A DNA stretch of 64,000 nucleotides from Bdellovibrionales bacterium (GTDB lineage Bacteria > Bdellovibrionota > UBA2428), in assembly GCA_018266335.1 (NCBI GenBank), contig JAFEAR010000094.1, positions 60,795 to 124,794 on the forward strand, in the 5' to 3' direction. Numbering within the stretch: the first letter of the stretch is position 1; the number at the start of each line of letters is the position of its first letter. Of the stretch, positions 39,853 to 47,841 are shown one piece after another. A program made the position numbers and the translations under genes. The notes under the pieces are model-generated. The model did no database searches. It was not told the origin of the DNA and saw only the letters and a program-made list of their open reading frames with translations.

Positions 39853-41913
39853 ATGAAGATTTTCAATTCTCGAGCAACATGGATTCTCTTAACCAGTAGC
39901 GCGGCCCTTTTTGCTGCCTGCACCTCGCACGACCACGGAGTCGCAAAGAACGGTGACAACACCGGTCGGACCCCAGCGAGCGCCCTCCTATCCCAACGCG
40001 ATGGTGATTTCGTGGTGGACGGTCCCTTCACCTTTAACGTGCAGGGTATTCGAAATGCTTACAACGCGCCGACGTTTAGGTTCGGCACCTACCAACTCAT
40101 CATGCCGGATGGCAAACCACTTATGAATCCGGATGGGCAAAAGCCGCACATCGTGCGCGATCTGCACTACCGCCTTTACCAAAACGGCAGCGTTCGCGCC
40201 GGCAAACACAACGAATTGCTTCCTCGCCACGTAGTACGCCGCAAGGAAGATTACTTGGGCGCGGGCATTCGTCCCATTCCGGTAACCGATGGTGCCTACA
40301 AGACTCTCGCCGAAGCACCGTCTTCACCAACCGCCGCCAATGCTCAGGGAAAAACCATCAACGTGCGCGGCTCCGAGCTGATGGATAAGTATCTGCGCAG
40401 CGCTTACGGTTACGAAGGCGACGATTTGCAGAATGGTCCCATCTTCGCCCTCATCGCCTACATTCACCCCGAGATGTTCCGCGGTACGTTGTCGGACGCC
40501 ATCGGCGGCGGACTTCGCCTCGAGGGCGGAACCACTCACCTGGGTGCATACATCGGCAACGGCACCACCCGAAACTCTCCGGTTGGGTACCATAACTGGC
40601 ACTGGGAAAACACAGGTTACCCAGCCAACGTGAGCGTGCTCTCGTACCGGGGCGCCAAAACCCAGAAAATCTTTAACACGAACGCGCTCATCGCCTTGAA
40701 GATTCTGAACGAACCCAACAACGGCCCAACTTTTCCGAGCGACTACAAGTTCGATTACTTCCGTTCCATCTCGCTCAAGGAAACGCTGGATTTTTTCCAC
40801 GGCTGGCTAGATCCCGACTGGATTCGCCCCGGCGATACGGTTTCCTTCCTGAAGAAACTCAAGTCGGATAACACCTATGCCACCTACTGCGCTGAACACA
40901 TGACCATCGTCACCAACATTGCTCTCAACGTGGCCCAGAACGAACAGGGCTACAAAGATATCTGGGGTGACGAAGTGGGCACAGCCCTCTGGCAAAAAGC
41001 TCAAAGTCGTTGGAGCGAACGCACTTTCGGTAACGGCACCGAAGGCGGTTACACCATGGCCACGCTCGAAGGCATTCCCTCTGGCGACGCAAACTTCACG
41101 CCGCTGTGGAAGCTCAAAGGTATTCGCACCATCACCCAGAACGGCAAGAACGAAGGCATCATGAAGAACAGCAAGATTACCAAGCTGGGATTCTCCCTTG
41201 CCTGGCCCCCCGAAACTACGCTCGATCTGATGCGTGACTTCGTAGAACAGTACGCGCACTGGAGCTACGTGGGGCCCGTCATGAGCACGAGTGTGGTGGT
41301 TGGCTTCCAAGCCCTCGCGGGCGATCGCATGGGCATGTCCGCCGCGGACTACATGAAGCTCGCGATGCCGGTCATCGTTCCCATGTTCCAGTACCACATG
41401 GCGGCGCAATTGGCCGCAGTTCCGGAAGCGGGCCGCAGTCAGGCCTTCGAAGACATCACCAAAAAATATAGCGAAGGACTGAAGGTTGCACTCGCTCCTA
41501 AACAACCGGGGCAAGCCGACATGTCCGCGCAAGTCATTGACCCCGTCGTCACCGCGCTCCAAGCCAAAAAAGATTGGGCCCTCAAGAAGGCGGCCAGCTA
41601 CACGCAAGACAAGAGCGTGAATGCTCGCATGCAGTGGGCGCGCGATGAATACAAACGCGAAATCACAGACGCCGTAGATGCTGCCCGCCGGGCGCCGATT
41701 GCCGTGCCCATCGACCAACAGTCGAACAAGAAGTACGTGCAGTACTACTCGCCCCCCGCAGTGGTTTACCGTGTAATCAACGGCATCCACGAACACGAAA
41801 ATCAATTCCTGCGCATTTCGACCATCGCCACGGCTATGAATCCGGCCGAGCTTGAATTGCTGCCAGAAGGGACTCCGAACGTGAAGCTCGATCCCACCCA
41901 ATCTGCGGACTAA
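39853..41913 (+). CDS. Large exported lipoprotein of unknown function, first of a tandem pair
   Basis: 686 residues with a lipobox (LFAAC, Cys23). It is closely related over its whole length to the next gene. Two blocks stand out: GGTTHLGAYIGNGTTRNSP (His229) and, about 115 residues later, YATYCAEHMTIVTNIALN (Cys346, His349). An HxGxYxGNG strand followed later by a Cys-x-Glu-His helix is the order seen in circularly permuted NlpC/P60 enzymes (LRAT, YiiX/YaeF), which use that His and Cys. A peptidoglycan or lipid acyl hydrolase or transferase is thus possible. The C-terminal 250 residues show no known domain. It stands between two flagellin genes. Confidence 0.6.
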   Translation: MKIFNSRATWILLTSSAALFAACTSHDHGVAKNGDNTGRTPASALLSQRDGDFVVDGPFTFNVQGIRNAYNAPTFRFGTYQLIMPDGKPLMNPDGQKPHIVRDLHYRLYQNGSVRAGKHNELLPRHVVRRKEDYLGAGIRPIPVTDGAYKTLAEAPSSPTAANAQGKTINVRGSELMDKYLRSAYGYEGDDLQNGPIFALIAYIHPEMFRGTLSDAIGGGLRLEGGTTHLGAYIGNGTTRNSPVGYHNWHWENTGYPANVSVLSYRGAKTQKIFNTNALIALKILNEPNNGPTFPSDYKFDYFRSISLKETLDFFHGWLDPDWIRPGDTVSFLKKLKSDNTYATYCAEHMTIVTNIALNVAQNEQGYKDIWGDEVGTALWQKAQSRWSERTFGNGTEGGYTMATLEGIPSGDANFTPLWKLKGIRTITQNGKNEGIMKNSKITKLGFSLAWPPETTLDLMRDFVEQYAHWSYVGPVMSTSVVVGFQALAGDRMGMSAADYMKLAMPVIVPMFQYHMAAQLAAVPEAGRSQAFEDITKKYSEGLKVALAPKQPGQADMSAQVIDPVVTALQAKKDWALKKAASYTQDKSVNARMQWARDEYKREITDAVDAARRAPIAVPIDQQSNKKYVQYYSPPAVVYRVINGIHEHENQFLRISTIATAMNPAELELLPEGTPNVKLDPTQSAD

Positions 41914-41919
41914 TTGGCG

Positions 41920-43866
41920 ATGCAAAAAATTTCGCGATCGTTACTAAGGTACAGCTCCATCGTCGCCCTCGCGGCGATGGGGTCCCTAGCCTCGGCGAAG
42001 GCTCTCCTCTCCCAGCGGACCGGAGACTTTGTCCTGGACGGACCCTTCACACTGAACCCCAAAGCGGTCGCGGAAATTTATTCGGGATTGCCCGTTTTTC
42101 GTTTCGGCACCTTTGAAATCACGATGCCGGACGACAAGCCGCTCATGGATCCGGATGGAAAAAAGATTCATATCGTTCGCGATCTGCACTACCGACTCTA
42201 TAAATTAGGCACCAAAGAAAAACTCGGCTTTGGTCTGCGCTTTATTCCCGTCGCCGACGGCGCCTACACCACTCTCGATCAAGCCGCGACCACCCAAACG
42301 GCTCCGAACGCCCAGGGCCAACGCGTAACCTTCAAAGGTTCGGAAAAAATGGACGAGTTCCTGCGCCGCGCGTACGGTTACGAGGGCGACGATCTGCAGA
42401 ATGGCCCTATCTACGCCATCCTCGCTTACATGCGACCCAAGGCCTTCCGCGCTAAATTCACCGATCTTCCAAACAATCGCACTTTCCGATTGGAAGGTGG
42501 CATGAACCACATGGGCGTGTACCTGGGGAACGGGACGACTCGCAACTCTCCCGTCGACTATCACAACTGGTCCTGGGAAATCAGCGCTTATCCCGCGCAC
42601 GTCAGCACCGTGGCCTTCAAGGGCGCGGCTTCGCAAAAAATCTTCAACACCAACGCCATCATCACGCTTAAAATTTTGAACGAGCTCAATGGTGGCCCGC
42701 TGTTTCCGAACGAATTCAAATCGGATTTATTCCGCGCCGTAAACCTTAAGGAGACCATGGACTTCTACCATGGCTGGCTCGATCCCCTGTGGGTGCGCCC
42801 CGGCGACACGGGGCCCTACCTGAAGAAATTAAAAATGGACGACAGCTACGCCGTTTACTGCGCCGAGCACGTCACCATCGCCCTGAACGCCGCGCTTAAC
42901 CTGGCGCAAAACGAACAAGGCTACCGCGAAGTCTGGGGCGACGAAGTGGGTTCAGCACTTTGGAAAAAAGCACAGCAACGTTGGAAGACGCGAAATCTAG
43001 GCGGAGGCACCGAGGGTTCACTAGTGCTTTCGTCCCTTGCCGGCATTCCCTCGGGCGATGCCAATTACACTCCACTTTGGAAACTCAAGGGCATCAAGCC
43101 GGTCGTCGTAAACGGCAAACAACAAGGCATTTTGGCCGACGCACGCGCGCAGCAAGTAGGATTCTCTCTCGCGTGGCCGCCCGAAACCACCGCCGACATC
43201 ATTCGCGATTTTGTGTTGCAGTATGCTGACTGGACTTACGTGGGTCCGGTGCTCAGCAGCGCCACCGTCATGGGCTTTATTCCCGTGGCCAAACAACGCA
43301 TGGGGGTAGAGGCACCGGCATTCACCGCGCTCGCCCTTCCCATCATCACTCCTATGTTCCGCTTTCATGCGGCCACTCAACTAGCGGCGCTCCCCGAAGA
43401 TCAACGGGCCGCGACTTTAGACTCCCTCGCCGATAAATATTCACAGGGCCTCGCCGCAGCTAATCTGGACTCGCTCACCTCCGCCGTAGTCGCCGACATC
43501 AAGGCCAACCGTGCGTGGATCCTGGGCCAGGCCAGGACTTATGCTTCCACGGAGGATTTGAACACGCGCATGGCTAACGCGGGGACCGACTACCGCAACA
43601 GCGTGAAGACAGACTTTCTGCGTGCGACCGTCGTGGATCCGAACGGTGCACCTCCGGCCCCCGAACCGGGCGAGACGCCCACTTACTACGTAAAATATTA
43701 CACTCCACCCGCCGTCATTGAACGAATCGTTAACGGCTGGCACGAATCGGAACGACGCTTCGTCAGAATTTCTACGGTCGCCACCGCCATCGAAGCCGAG
43801 AGCGTCGAACCTTTGCCGGACGGACAGAGCTCTACCAGTTACGATCCGACGCAGCCCGTAAACTAA
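41920..43866 (+). CDS. Large exported protein of unknown function, second of a tandem pair
   Basis: 648 residues from the ATG at 41920, six bases after the stop of its paralogue. It has an ordinary signal peptide (SIVALAAMGSLASA) instead of a lipobox, so the two copies probably differ in location: anchored versus soluble. Both key blocks are kept: GGMNHMGVYLGNGTTRNSP (His197) and YAVYCAEHVTIALNAALN (Cys314, His317). Other strongly shared blocks are AYGYEGDDLQNGPI and HGWLDP.WxRPGDT. Conservation of the same motifs in both copies supports a catalytic role under selection. Function not known. Confidence 0.6.
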   Translation: MQKISRSLLRYSSIVALAAMGSLASAKALLSQRTGDFVLDGPFTLNPKAVAEIYSGLPVFRFGTFEITMPDDKPLMDPDGKKIHIVRDLHYRLYKLGTKEKLGFGLRFIPVADGAYTTLDQAATTQTAPNAQGQRVTFKGSEKMDEFLRRAYGYEGDDLQNGPIYAILAYMRPKAFRAKFTDLPNNRTFRLEGGMNHMGVYLGNGTTRNSPVDYHNWSWEISAYPAHVSTVAFKGAASQKIFNTNAIITLKILNELNGGPLFPNEFKSDLFRAVNLKETMDFYHGWLDPLWVRPGDTGPYLKKLKMDDSYAVYCAEHVTIALNAALNLAQNEQGYREVWGDEVGSALWKKAQQRWKTRNLGGGTEGSLVLSSLAGIPSGDANYTPLWKLKGIKPVVVNGKQQGILADARAQQVGFSLAWPPETTADIIRDFVLQYADWTYVGPVLSSATVMGFIPVAKQRMGVEAPAFTALALPIITPMFRFHAATQLAALPEDQRAATLDSLADKYSQGLAAANLDSLTSAVVADIKANRAWILGQARTYASTEDLNTRMANAGTDYRNSVKTDFLRATVVDPNGAPPAPEPGETPTYYVKYYTPPAVIERIVNGWHESERRFVRISTVATAIEAESVEPLPDGQSSTSYDPTQPVN

Positions 43867-43915
43867 AAAAACCAAGCAAATCGCGAGTCTCGTACACGAC
43901 GTATTATTGACGGCG

Positions 43916-43943
43916 TCAACGCTCAAGTGATTCATGCCAAAAA
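43916..43943 (+). promoter_or_regulatory. Weak sigma-28-like promoter candidate of flagellin 2
   Basis: TCAA (43916-43919) and GCCAAAAA (43936-43943) are separated by 16 bases; the -10 block matches 6 of 8 consensus positions. It is weaker than the elements of flagellins 1 and 3. Confidence 0.3.
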
Positions 43944-44146
43944 TCCGAAGGGCTATTTATAGATCGCCAAGAACCCGGCTTCTCGGGAGCCAAAAAGCGA
44001 TCGCTCCGGGATGGTCCGGAGAATGGAAGGAGGCATGGACGACAGTAAGGCAACTGAAGACTACGGATGGACTCCTCGTCCGCGTGGATGCGCGACCGAG
44101 GCTGTCAGAAAATACCTAACCTGAACTTATAAATTTGTAACCAATC

Positions 44147-44161
44147 GGACCACGGAGGTCC
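44147..44161 (+). promoter_or_regulatory. Leader hairpin of flagellin 2 with an ACGGA loop
   Basis: GGACC and GGTCC enclose the loop ACGGA, an exact ANGGA, the core RNA motif bound by CsrA. The same stem and a related loop occur in the flagellin 1 leader (38739-38756). It is about 38 bases before the first Shine-Dalgarno. Confidence 0.5.
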
Positions 44162-44162
44162 A

Positions 44163-44192
44163 GGTACCAAAAAGCTCGGCAGAGCCGGTACC
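44163..44192 (+). promoter_or_regulatory. Second leader hairpin of flagellin 2
   Basis: Two GGTACC blocks (44163-44168 and 44187-44192, each self-complementary) and an inner GCTC/GAGC pair around GGCA can fold into an extended hairpin immediately after the ACGGA hairpin. Confidence 0.4.
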
Positions 44193-44209
44193 AACACCAA
44201 GGAGGTGAA

Positions 44210-44233
44210 ATGAAAAAATTTGAAGGAGATTAA
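44210..44233 (+). CDS. Seven-codon leader peptide upstream of flagellin 2
   Basis: ATG AAA AAA TTT GAA GGA GAT TAA encodes MKKFEGD. It is preceded by a near-perfect AAGGAGGTG. The stop ends two bases before the flagellin ATG at 44236, and the flagellin Shine-Dalgarno (GAAGGAGA) lies inside this ORF. Translation of the leader should affect access to the flagellin site, either by coupling or by occlusion. Existence as a translated ORF is inferred. Confidence 0.4.
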   Translation: MKKFEGD

Positions 44234-44235
44234 AA

Positions 44236-45069
44236 ATGGGAATGAGAATTAACACCAACATGACGTCTGTGAACGCTCAGCGCAACTTGCGCCTGAACAA
44301 CTCGGCACTGGGTGCTTCGTCCGAGAAGCTCTCGTCCGGTTCACGGATCAACAAGTCCGCCGATGACGCTGCCGGCCTCGCAATCAGCGAGAACCTCAAC
44401 GGTAGCATTCGCAGCTTCCAACAATCGGGTCGTAACGCCCAGGACGGTATCTCGTTCATTCAAGTCGCTGAAGGCGGCATGAACGAAGTTTCCTCCATGG
44501 TGACGCGTCTCCGTGAATTGGGCGTGCAAGCGGCTTCCGACACCATCGGTCAGAACGAACGTGGCTACCTCGATAAAGAAGCTCAACAGCTGAAACTCGA
44601 GATTCAACGTATCGCTCAAGGTACCGAATACAACGGAACCAAGCTGCTCAACGGCGAAGGCGAAAAACTTGATTTCCAAATTGGTATCAAGAACGACGAA
44701 TTCCTCGACCGTATTTCGTATAACCCCGCTGAAACCAACGTCGGAGTCGACGCTTTGGGTCTCTCGGGTATCGATTACACCAGCAAGACCGGCGCTCAAG
44801 AAGCTCTGTCGCAGCTGGATGCATCTTTGATCGTGTTGAACGGCAACCGCGCTAGTCTCGGTGCCTTGCAAAACCGTCTAGTTTCGACGATTGCCAACAC
44901 GGAAGTTGCCGTCGAAAACTTCTCCGCCGCTAAGAGCCGTATCCGCGATGCCGACTTCGGCGAAGTGAGCGCGAACTTGGCTCGTGATACCGTTAAGACC
45001 CAGGCTACGACCTCGATCTTGGCGCAAGCGAACCAGTCCACCGGTATGGCGCTCAAACTTCTTGGTTGA
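44236..45069 (+). CDS. fliC: Flagellin 2
   Basis: 277 residues, with the same D0/D1-only plan as flagellin 1. It shows [18 protein letters not shown] at the N-terminus and SRIRDADFGEVSANLAR and QATTSILAQANQSTG at the C-terminus. Differences from flagellin 1 concentrate in the middle third (residues about 165-205). The gene has an unusually long structured leader with a small upstream ORF, and a strong terminator. Its leader and signals suggest post-transcriptional control not shared with flagellin 3. Confidence 0.97.
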   Translation: MGMRINTNMTSVNAQRNLRLNNSALGASSEKLSSGSRINKSADDAAGLAISENLNGSIRSFQQSGRNAQDGISFIQVAEGGMNEVSSMVTRLRELGVQAASDTIGQNERGYLDKEAQQLKLEIQRIAQGTEYNGTKLLNGEGEKLDFQIGIKNDEFLDRISYNPAETNVGVDALGLSGIDYTSKTGAQEALSQLDASLIVLNGNRASLGALQNRLVSTIANTEVAVENFSAAKSRIRDADFGEVSANLARDTVKTQATTSILAQANQSTGMALKLLG

Positions 45070-45140
45070 TTCGCAACCTAGCAGTTGTTCGGTGCTCTAG
45101 TAGTTGTTGAACGGATGTTGGAAAAATTAGAAATGGGTTG

Positions 45141-45181
45141 AAGCCCCGGGGTTCGGCAGGACCCCGGGGCTTGTTGTTTTT
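45141..45181 (+). terminator. Rho-independent terminator of flagellin 2
   Basis: AAGCCCCGGGGT (45141-45152) pairs with ACCCCGGGGCTT (45161-45172) around a short loop, followed by GTTGTTTTT. Confidence 0.92.
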
Positions 45182-45206
45182 CAAAATGCCTTCTACTCTG
45201 CGTAGC

Positions 45207-45887
45207 ATGAAGCCTTGGTTCGTAGGCCTCCTGGCGTGTCTCTTCCTAGGGGTCCACACCGTCCACGCTGAAGTGGCCCAGTCCGGAAGTTTCTGGCCCA
45301 CCTTAGTGGTGCGCACGCGCGGCACCTGGTCCCTTTATTTAGAAACCCAGGGTCAGTGGCGCTTTGAAGGCACCGGCGGCGATGAACTTCAGATACGCCC
45401 CGGCCTCTTTTACAATGTAGATCCCGACACATCCTTTGCCATTGGATACATGGATGATTTCTCCCACAACCCCAGCTGGAAAATTGTCGAGCGTTTGGCC
45501 TGGGAACAATTCGAAATCCGATGGAACTTTTCTGATTGGTCGCTAACGAACCGTCTAAGGCTAGAAGAGCGCTACATCTTAGCCTCCGACGAATGGCGCT
45601 ATCGCCTGCGCGAGCAACTACGCGTGCTAGTCCCCTTCGATGCAGATTCAGCATGGGCCTTTTCTTTGCCCCTCGAAGTTTTTTTTAGTCTCAATGGCTC
45701 AGCCGACGGCAAACAAAGCAGTGGAATGGATCAGGTGCGAGCCGCGGTCGGATTCCGATACGTCTATTCCCCCGAATTCAATACAGAATTCGACTATTTA
45801 GCTCAGTTAAACTACGCCCCCCCCACAACCCTTACTAGGGTGAATCATGTGGCCCTTGTGACCTTGAACTACACCCTCCCGGAATAA
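45207..45887 (+). CDS. DUF2490-family outer-membrane beta-barrel protein
   Basis: 226 residues from the ATG at 45207, which gives a clean signal peptide (VGLLACLFLGVHTVHA/E). An ATG at 45186 would add seven residues, and longer frames run into the flagellin 2 terminator. The body matches the DUF2490 pattern: WSLYLETQGQWRF, LQIRPGLFYNVDPDTSFAIG, ERLAWEQFEIRW, RLRLEERYI, WRYRLREQLRVLVPF, and PEFNTEFDYLAQLNY, with alternating hydrophobic strands throughout and a final strand NHVALVTLNYTLPE. The family is an outer-membrane barrel with no fixed function. Confidence 0.75.
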   Translation: MKPWFVGLLACLFLGVHTVHAEVAQSGSFWPTLVVRTRGTWSLYLETQGQWRFEGTGGDELQIRPGLFYNVDPDTSFAIGYMDDFSHNPSWKIVERLAWEQFEIRWNFSDWSLTNRLRLEERYILASDEWRYRLREQLRVLVPFDADSAWAFSLPLEVFFSLNGSADGKQSSGMDQVRAAVGFRYVYSPEFNTEFDYLAQLNYAPPTTLTRVNHVALVTLNYTLPE

Positions 45888-45967
45888 CTCCGTAAAAAAA
45901 ACTCAACAGGAACTATTTGATTTTATTAACTTAATTCCGACTGTGGAATTATTTTAACGCATTGCAC

Positions 45968-45994
45968 TAAAGTTATTACGCGCCGTGTCGATAG
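45968..45994 (+). promoter_or_regulatory. Sigma-28-type promoter of flagellin 3
   Basis: TAAAGTTA (45968-45975), 11 bases, GTCGATAG (45987-45994): close to the consensus TAAAGTTT-N11-GCCGATAA in both boxes and exact in spacing. It lies 92 bases before the flagellin ATG. Confidence 0.75.
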
Positions 45995-46086
45995 GTTTAT
46001 TAGTTAGTTTAACGCGGCGCAGTGCGATTTCCGGACTGTGCCCATTTAACAACGGTGCTCACGCACCATTCGGGAGGGTTAGTTAT

Positions 46087-46914
46087 ATGGGATTGAGGAT
46101 TCAAACGAACATTGCGAGCGTAAACGCTCAGCGAAACCTGCGGACCAACTCCGCTGGTTTGGAAAAAGCCATGGAGCGCTTGTCGAGCGGTTACCGCATC
46201 AACAAGTCCATGGACGACGTCGCCGGTCTGGCGATTTCCGAAAACATGCGCGGCGCTCTGAAAGGCCTCGGCCAAGCAGAACGCAACGCCCAGGACGGTA
46301 TCTCGTTCGTGCAGGTGGCTGAAGGTGGCCTGAGCGAAACGTCGAACATCTTGGTGCGTATGCGCGAATTGTCGACGCAAGCTGCGTCGGACACGATTTC
46401 CGACACGGAACGCGGATTCGTAAACGTCGAGGTTCAACAGCTCAAGGCTGAAATGGACCGTATCGCACAAACCACGGAATACTCGGGCACCAAATTGCTG
46501 AACGGAAGCGGCAAAACCCTGGATTTCCAAATCGGTATCCGCGGCGACGAAAACAACGTGATCACCTTCGATGCTGGTGCAGCCGATGCGCAAGCCGGTA
46601 CGCTCAACGTGGACGGCATTAGTGTGGCCGAAAAAGGCGACGCCCGTGACGGCCTCGAAAAACTCGACGGCGCTATCCAAAAGGTAGCCGAAATGCGCGC
46701 CAGCTTCGGTGCCATTCAGAGTCGTATGAGCACCACGGTGAACAACATCGAAGTCTATAAAGAGAACTTGTCCGCAGCTAACAGCCGTATCCGCGATGCA
46801 GACATGGCGGAAGAAGCTGCGAACTTGGCTAAAACGAACGTGCTTCAGCAAGCCGGTACCGCCACGTTGGCACAAGCTAACATGAGCAACAACCTGGCGC
46901 TGAAACTGATCTAA
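46087..46914 (+). CDS. fliC: Flagellin 3
   Basis: 275 residues from the ATG at 46087, with GGGAGG 8 bases upstream. [51 protein letters not shown] and the C-terminal SRIRDADMAEEAANLAK mark it as a flagellin, but it is clearly more distant from flagellins 1 and 2 than they are from each other. It lacks the [13 protein letters not shown] block of the other two. It has the best sigma-28 promoter of the three and a perfect terminator, so it may be the most strongly flagellar-class-controlled filament subunit. Confidence 0.97.
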   Translation: MGLRIQTNIASVNAQRNLRTNSAGLEKAMERLSSGYRINKSMDDVAGLAISENMRGALKGLGQAERNAQDGISFVQVAEGGLSETSNILVRMRELSTQAASDTISDTERGFVNVEVQQLKAEMDRIAQTTEYSGTKLLNGSGKTLDFQIGIRGDENNVITFDAGAADAQAGTLNVDGISVAEKGDARDGLEKLDGAIQKVAEMRASFGAIQSRMSTTVNNIEVYKENLSAANSRIRDADMAEEAANLAKTNVLQQAGTATLAQANMSNNLALKLI

Positions 46915-47050
46915 GGTGTGAAGTAACGGTTTGGGCAGAGGTTCGTCCCGGCTCGCAAGGATTGCGTCGGACGCGGGAGAACCTCCCTTCTTCTGAAGTG
47001 CAGGTGTAGTCCTTGCAACCGGCCCCGAACTTCCGCCCAGATTGTACCTA

Positions 47051-47106
47051 ACCGTGCTCCGGGAAGGCCCCCGCCATTATGGCGGTTCCCGGAGTGCGGT
47101 TTTTTT
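47051..47106 (+). terminator. Rho-independent terminator of flagellin 3
   Basis: ACCGTGCTCCGGGAA pairs with TTCCCGGAGTGCGGT (one G-T type mismatch), enclosing an inner CCGCCA/TGGCGG hairpin, and is followed by a run of seven T. Confidence 0.9.
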
Positions 47107-47135
47107 CGTGCTCTTGGCCGAGGAGATTTTAAATC

Positions 47136-47831
47136 ATGCTCCGTAATTTAAGTGTTCTCCGTAAGTACCTTTGGCTCTCACTCTTCGCTGCGGCTTTTGC
47201 CCGCGCCGAAGATTATCCCTACGAATCCGACGACACGGCGAACACGGCCGAGAAGGAAGCAGCCCCTTCCGAACCCACGGCTGCCCCGATTCCGCGCGAG
47301 AAGCCCAGCGCCAGCGCGGCTCCTAAAAAAAATCGTATCCCCGCACTCTTTCGCTACGCCGCTAAAATCGGCGGAGAATTTGCCGTTTTCCAACCCCTCG
47401 GGTCCAGCACAACCACCACCGGCACCACCAGTTCTTCGACCACCGACTATGGTTTAGGTTTTGATTTTCTCGTCTCCGGCGGCTGGGATTTGCCCTACCA
47501 ACCTATCTTTCTAGAATTGGAAACAGGTTACCGCGCGCAATTCATTAACTACGATCAAAAAACGCATGTTTTCCCACTCCGCGCCGGCGTGTTCAAACGC
47601 GAGCGCACCGGCCGCGACACGCTCTTCAAGTACGGTCTCATTGGCGCCATTGATATCAAATACGAATCGGACGGACTCGGAGGCAACACTTTCGGCGTCG
47701 CTCCGTCAATGAGCCTGGCCGCCGTGTGGGAATTCGGCAGTTTCCTTTTTCAACCGGAACTCAACATTTATCGTTTGGGAGCGTCGAAAAACTTCTTCGC
47801 CCTTACGGGCTTAGCGGGCATTCGATTCTAA
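47136..47831 (+). CDS. Outer-membrane beta-barrel-like protein
   Basis: 231 residues. AGGAG precedes the ATG. A signal peptide (LWLSLFAAAFARAE) is followed by an acidic, Pro/Ala-rich linker (to about residue 60) and then a domain of alternating strands (GGEFAVFQPLGSS, YQPIFLELETGYRAQF, FLFQPELNIYRLGASKNFF) that ends in the typical C-terminal barrel residue Phe (LAGIRF). No family recognised. It is read from the same strand as flagellin 3 but after a strong terminator, so it is a separate unit, and it is convergent with the receiver gene. Confidence 0.6.
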   Translation: MLRNLSVLRKYLWLSLFAAAFARAEDYPYESDDTANTAEKEAAPSEPTAAPIPREKPSASAAPKKNRIPALFRYAAKIGGEFAVFQPLGSSTTTTGTTSSSTTDYGLGFDFLVSGGWDLPYQPIFLELETGYRAQFINYDQKTHVFPLRAGVFKRERTGRDTLFKYGLIGAIDIKYESDGLGGNTFGVAPSMSLAAVWEFGSFLFQPELNIYRLGASKNFFALTGLAGIRF

Positions 47832-47841
47832 GCAAAGTGGC

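Larger units (their letters stand above)
43867..44235 (+). other. 369-base leader and promoter region of flagellin 2
   Basis: No convincing full-size gene. From left to right it holds a weak sigma-28-like element (43916-43943), a CTCCGG/CCGGAG hairpin (44004-44021), a hairpin with an ACGGA loop (44147-44161), a second hairpin (44163-44192) and a seven-codon ORF (44210-44233). The features suggest a long, structured and regulated 5' leader. Confidence 0.6.

Noticed and set aside
40807..41925. 372-codon open frame opposite the tandem exported protein
   Set aside because: The plus-strand frame has a lipobox, a Shine-Dalgarno and a paralogue next door; the antisense product has none.
43934..44119. 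61-codon ORF in the flagellin 2 leader
   Set aside because: No Shine-Dalgarno and an Arg-rich translation with no features.
44035..44124. 29-codon ORF in the flagellin 2 leader after AAGGAGG
   Set aside because: The Shine-Dalgarno is only one base from the ATG, too close, and the ORF overlaps other leader signals. It could be revisited with ribosome profiling.
47003..47016. GG-N10-GC spacing like a sigma-54 promoter
   Set aside because: The -24 box is poor (AGGTGT), and transcripts from it would run straight into the flagellin 3 terminator.
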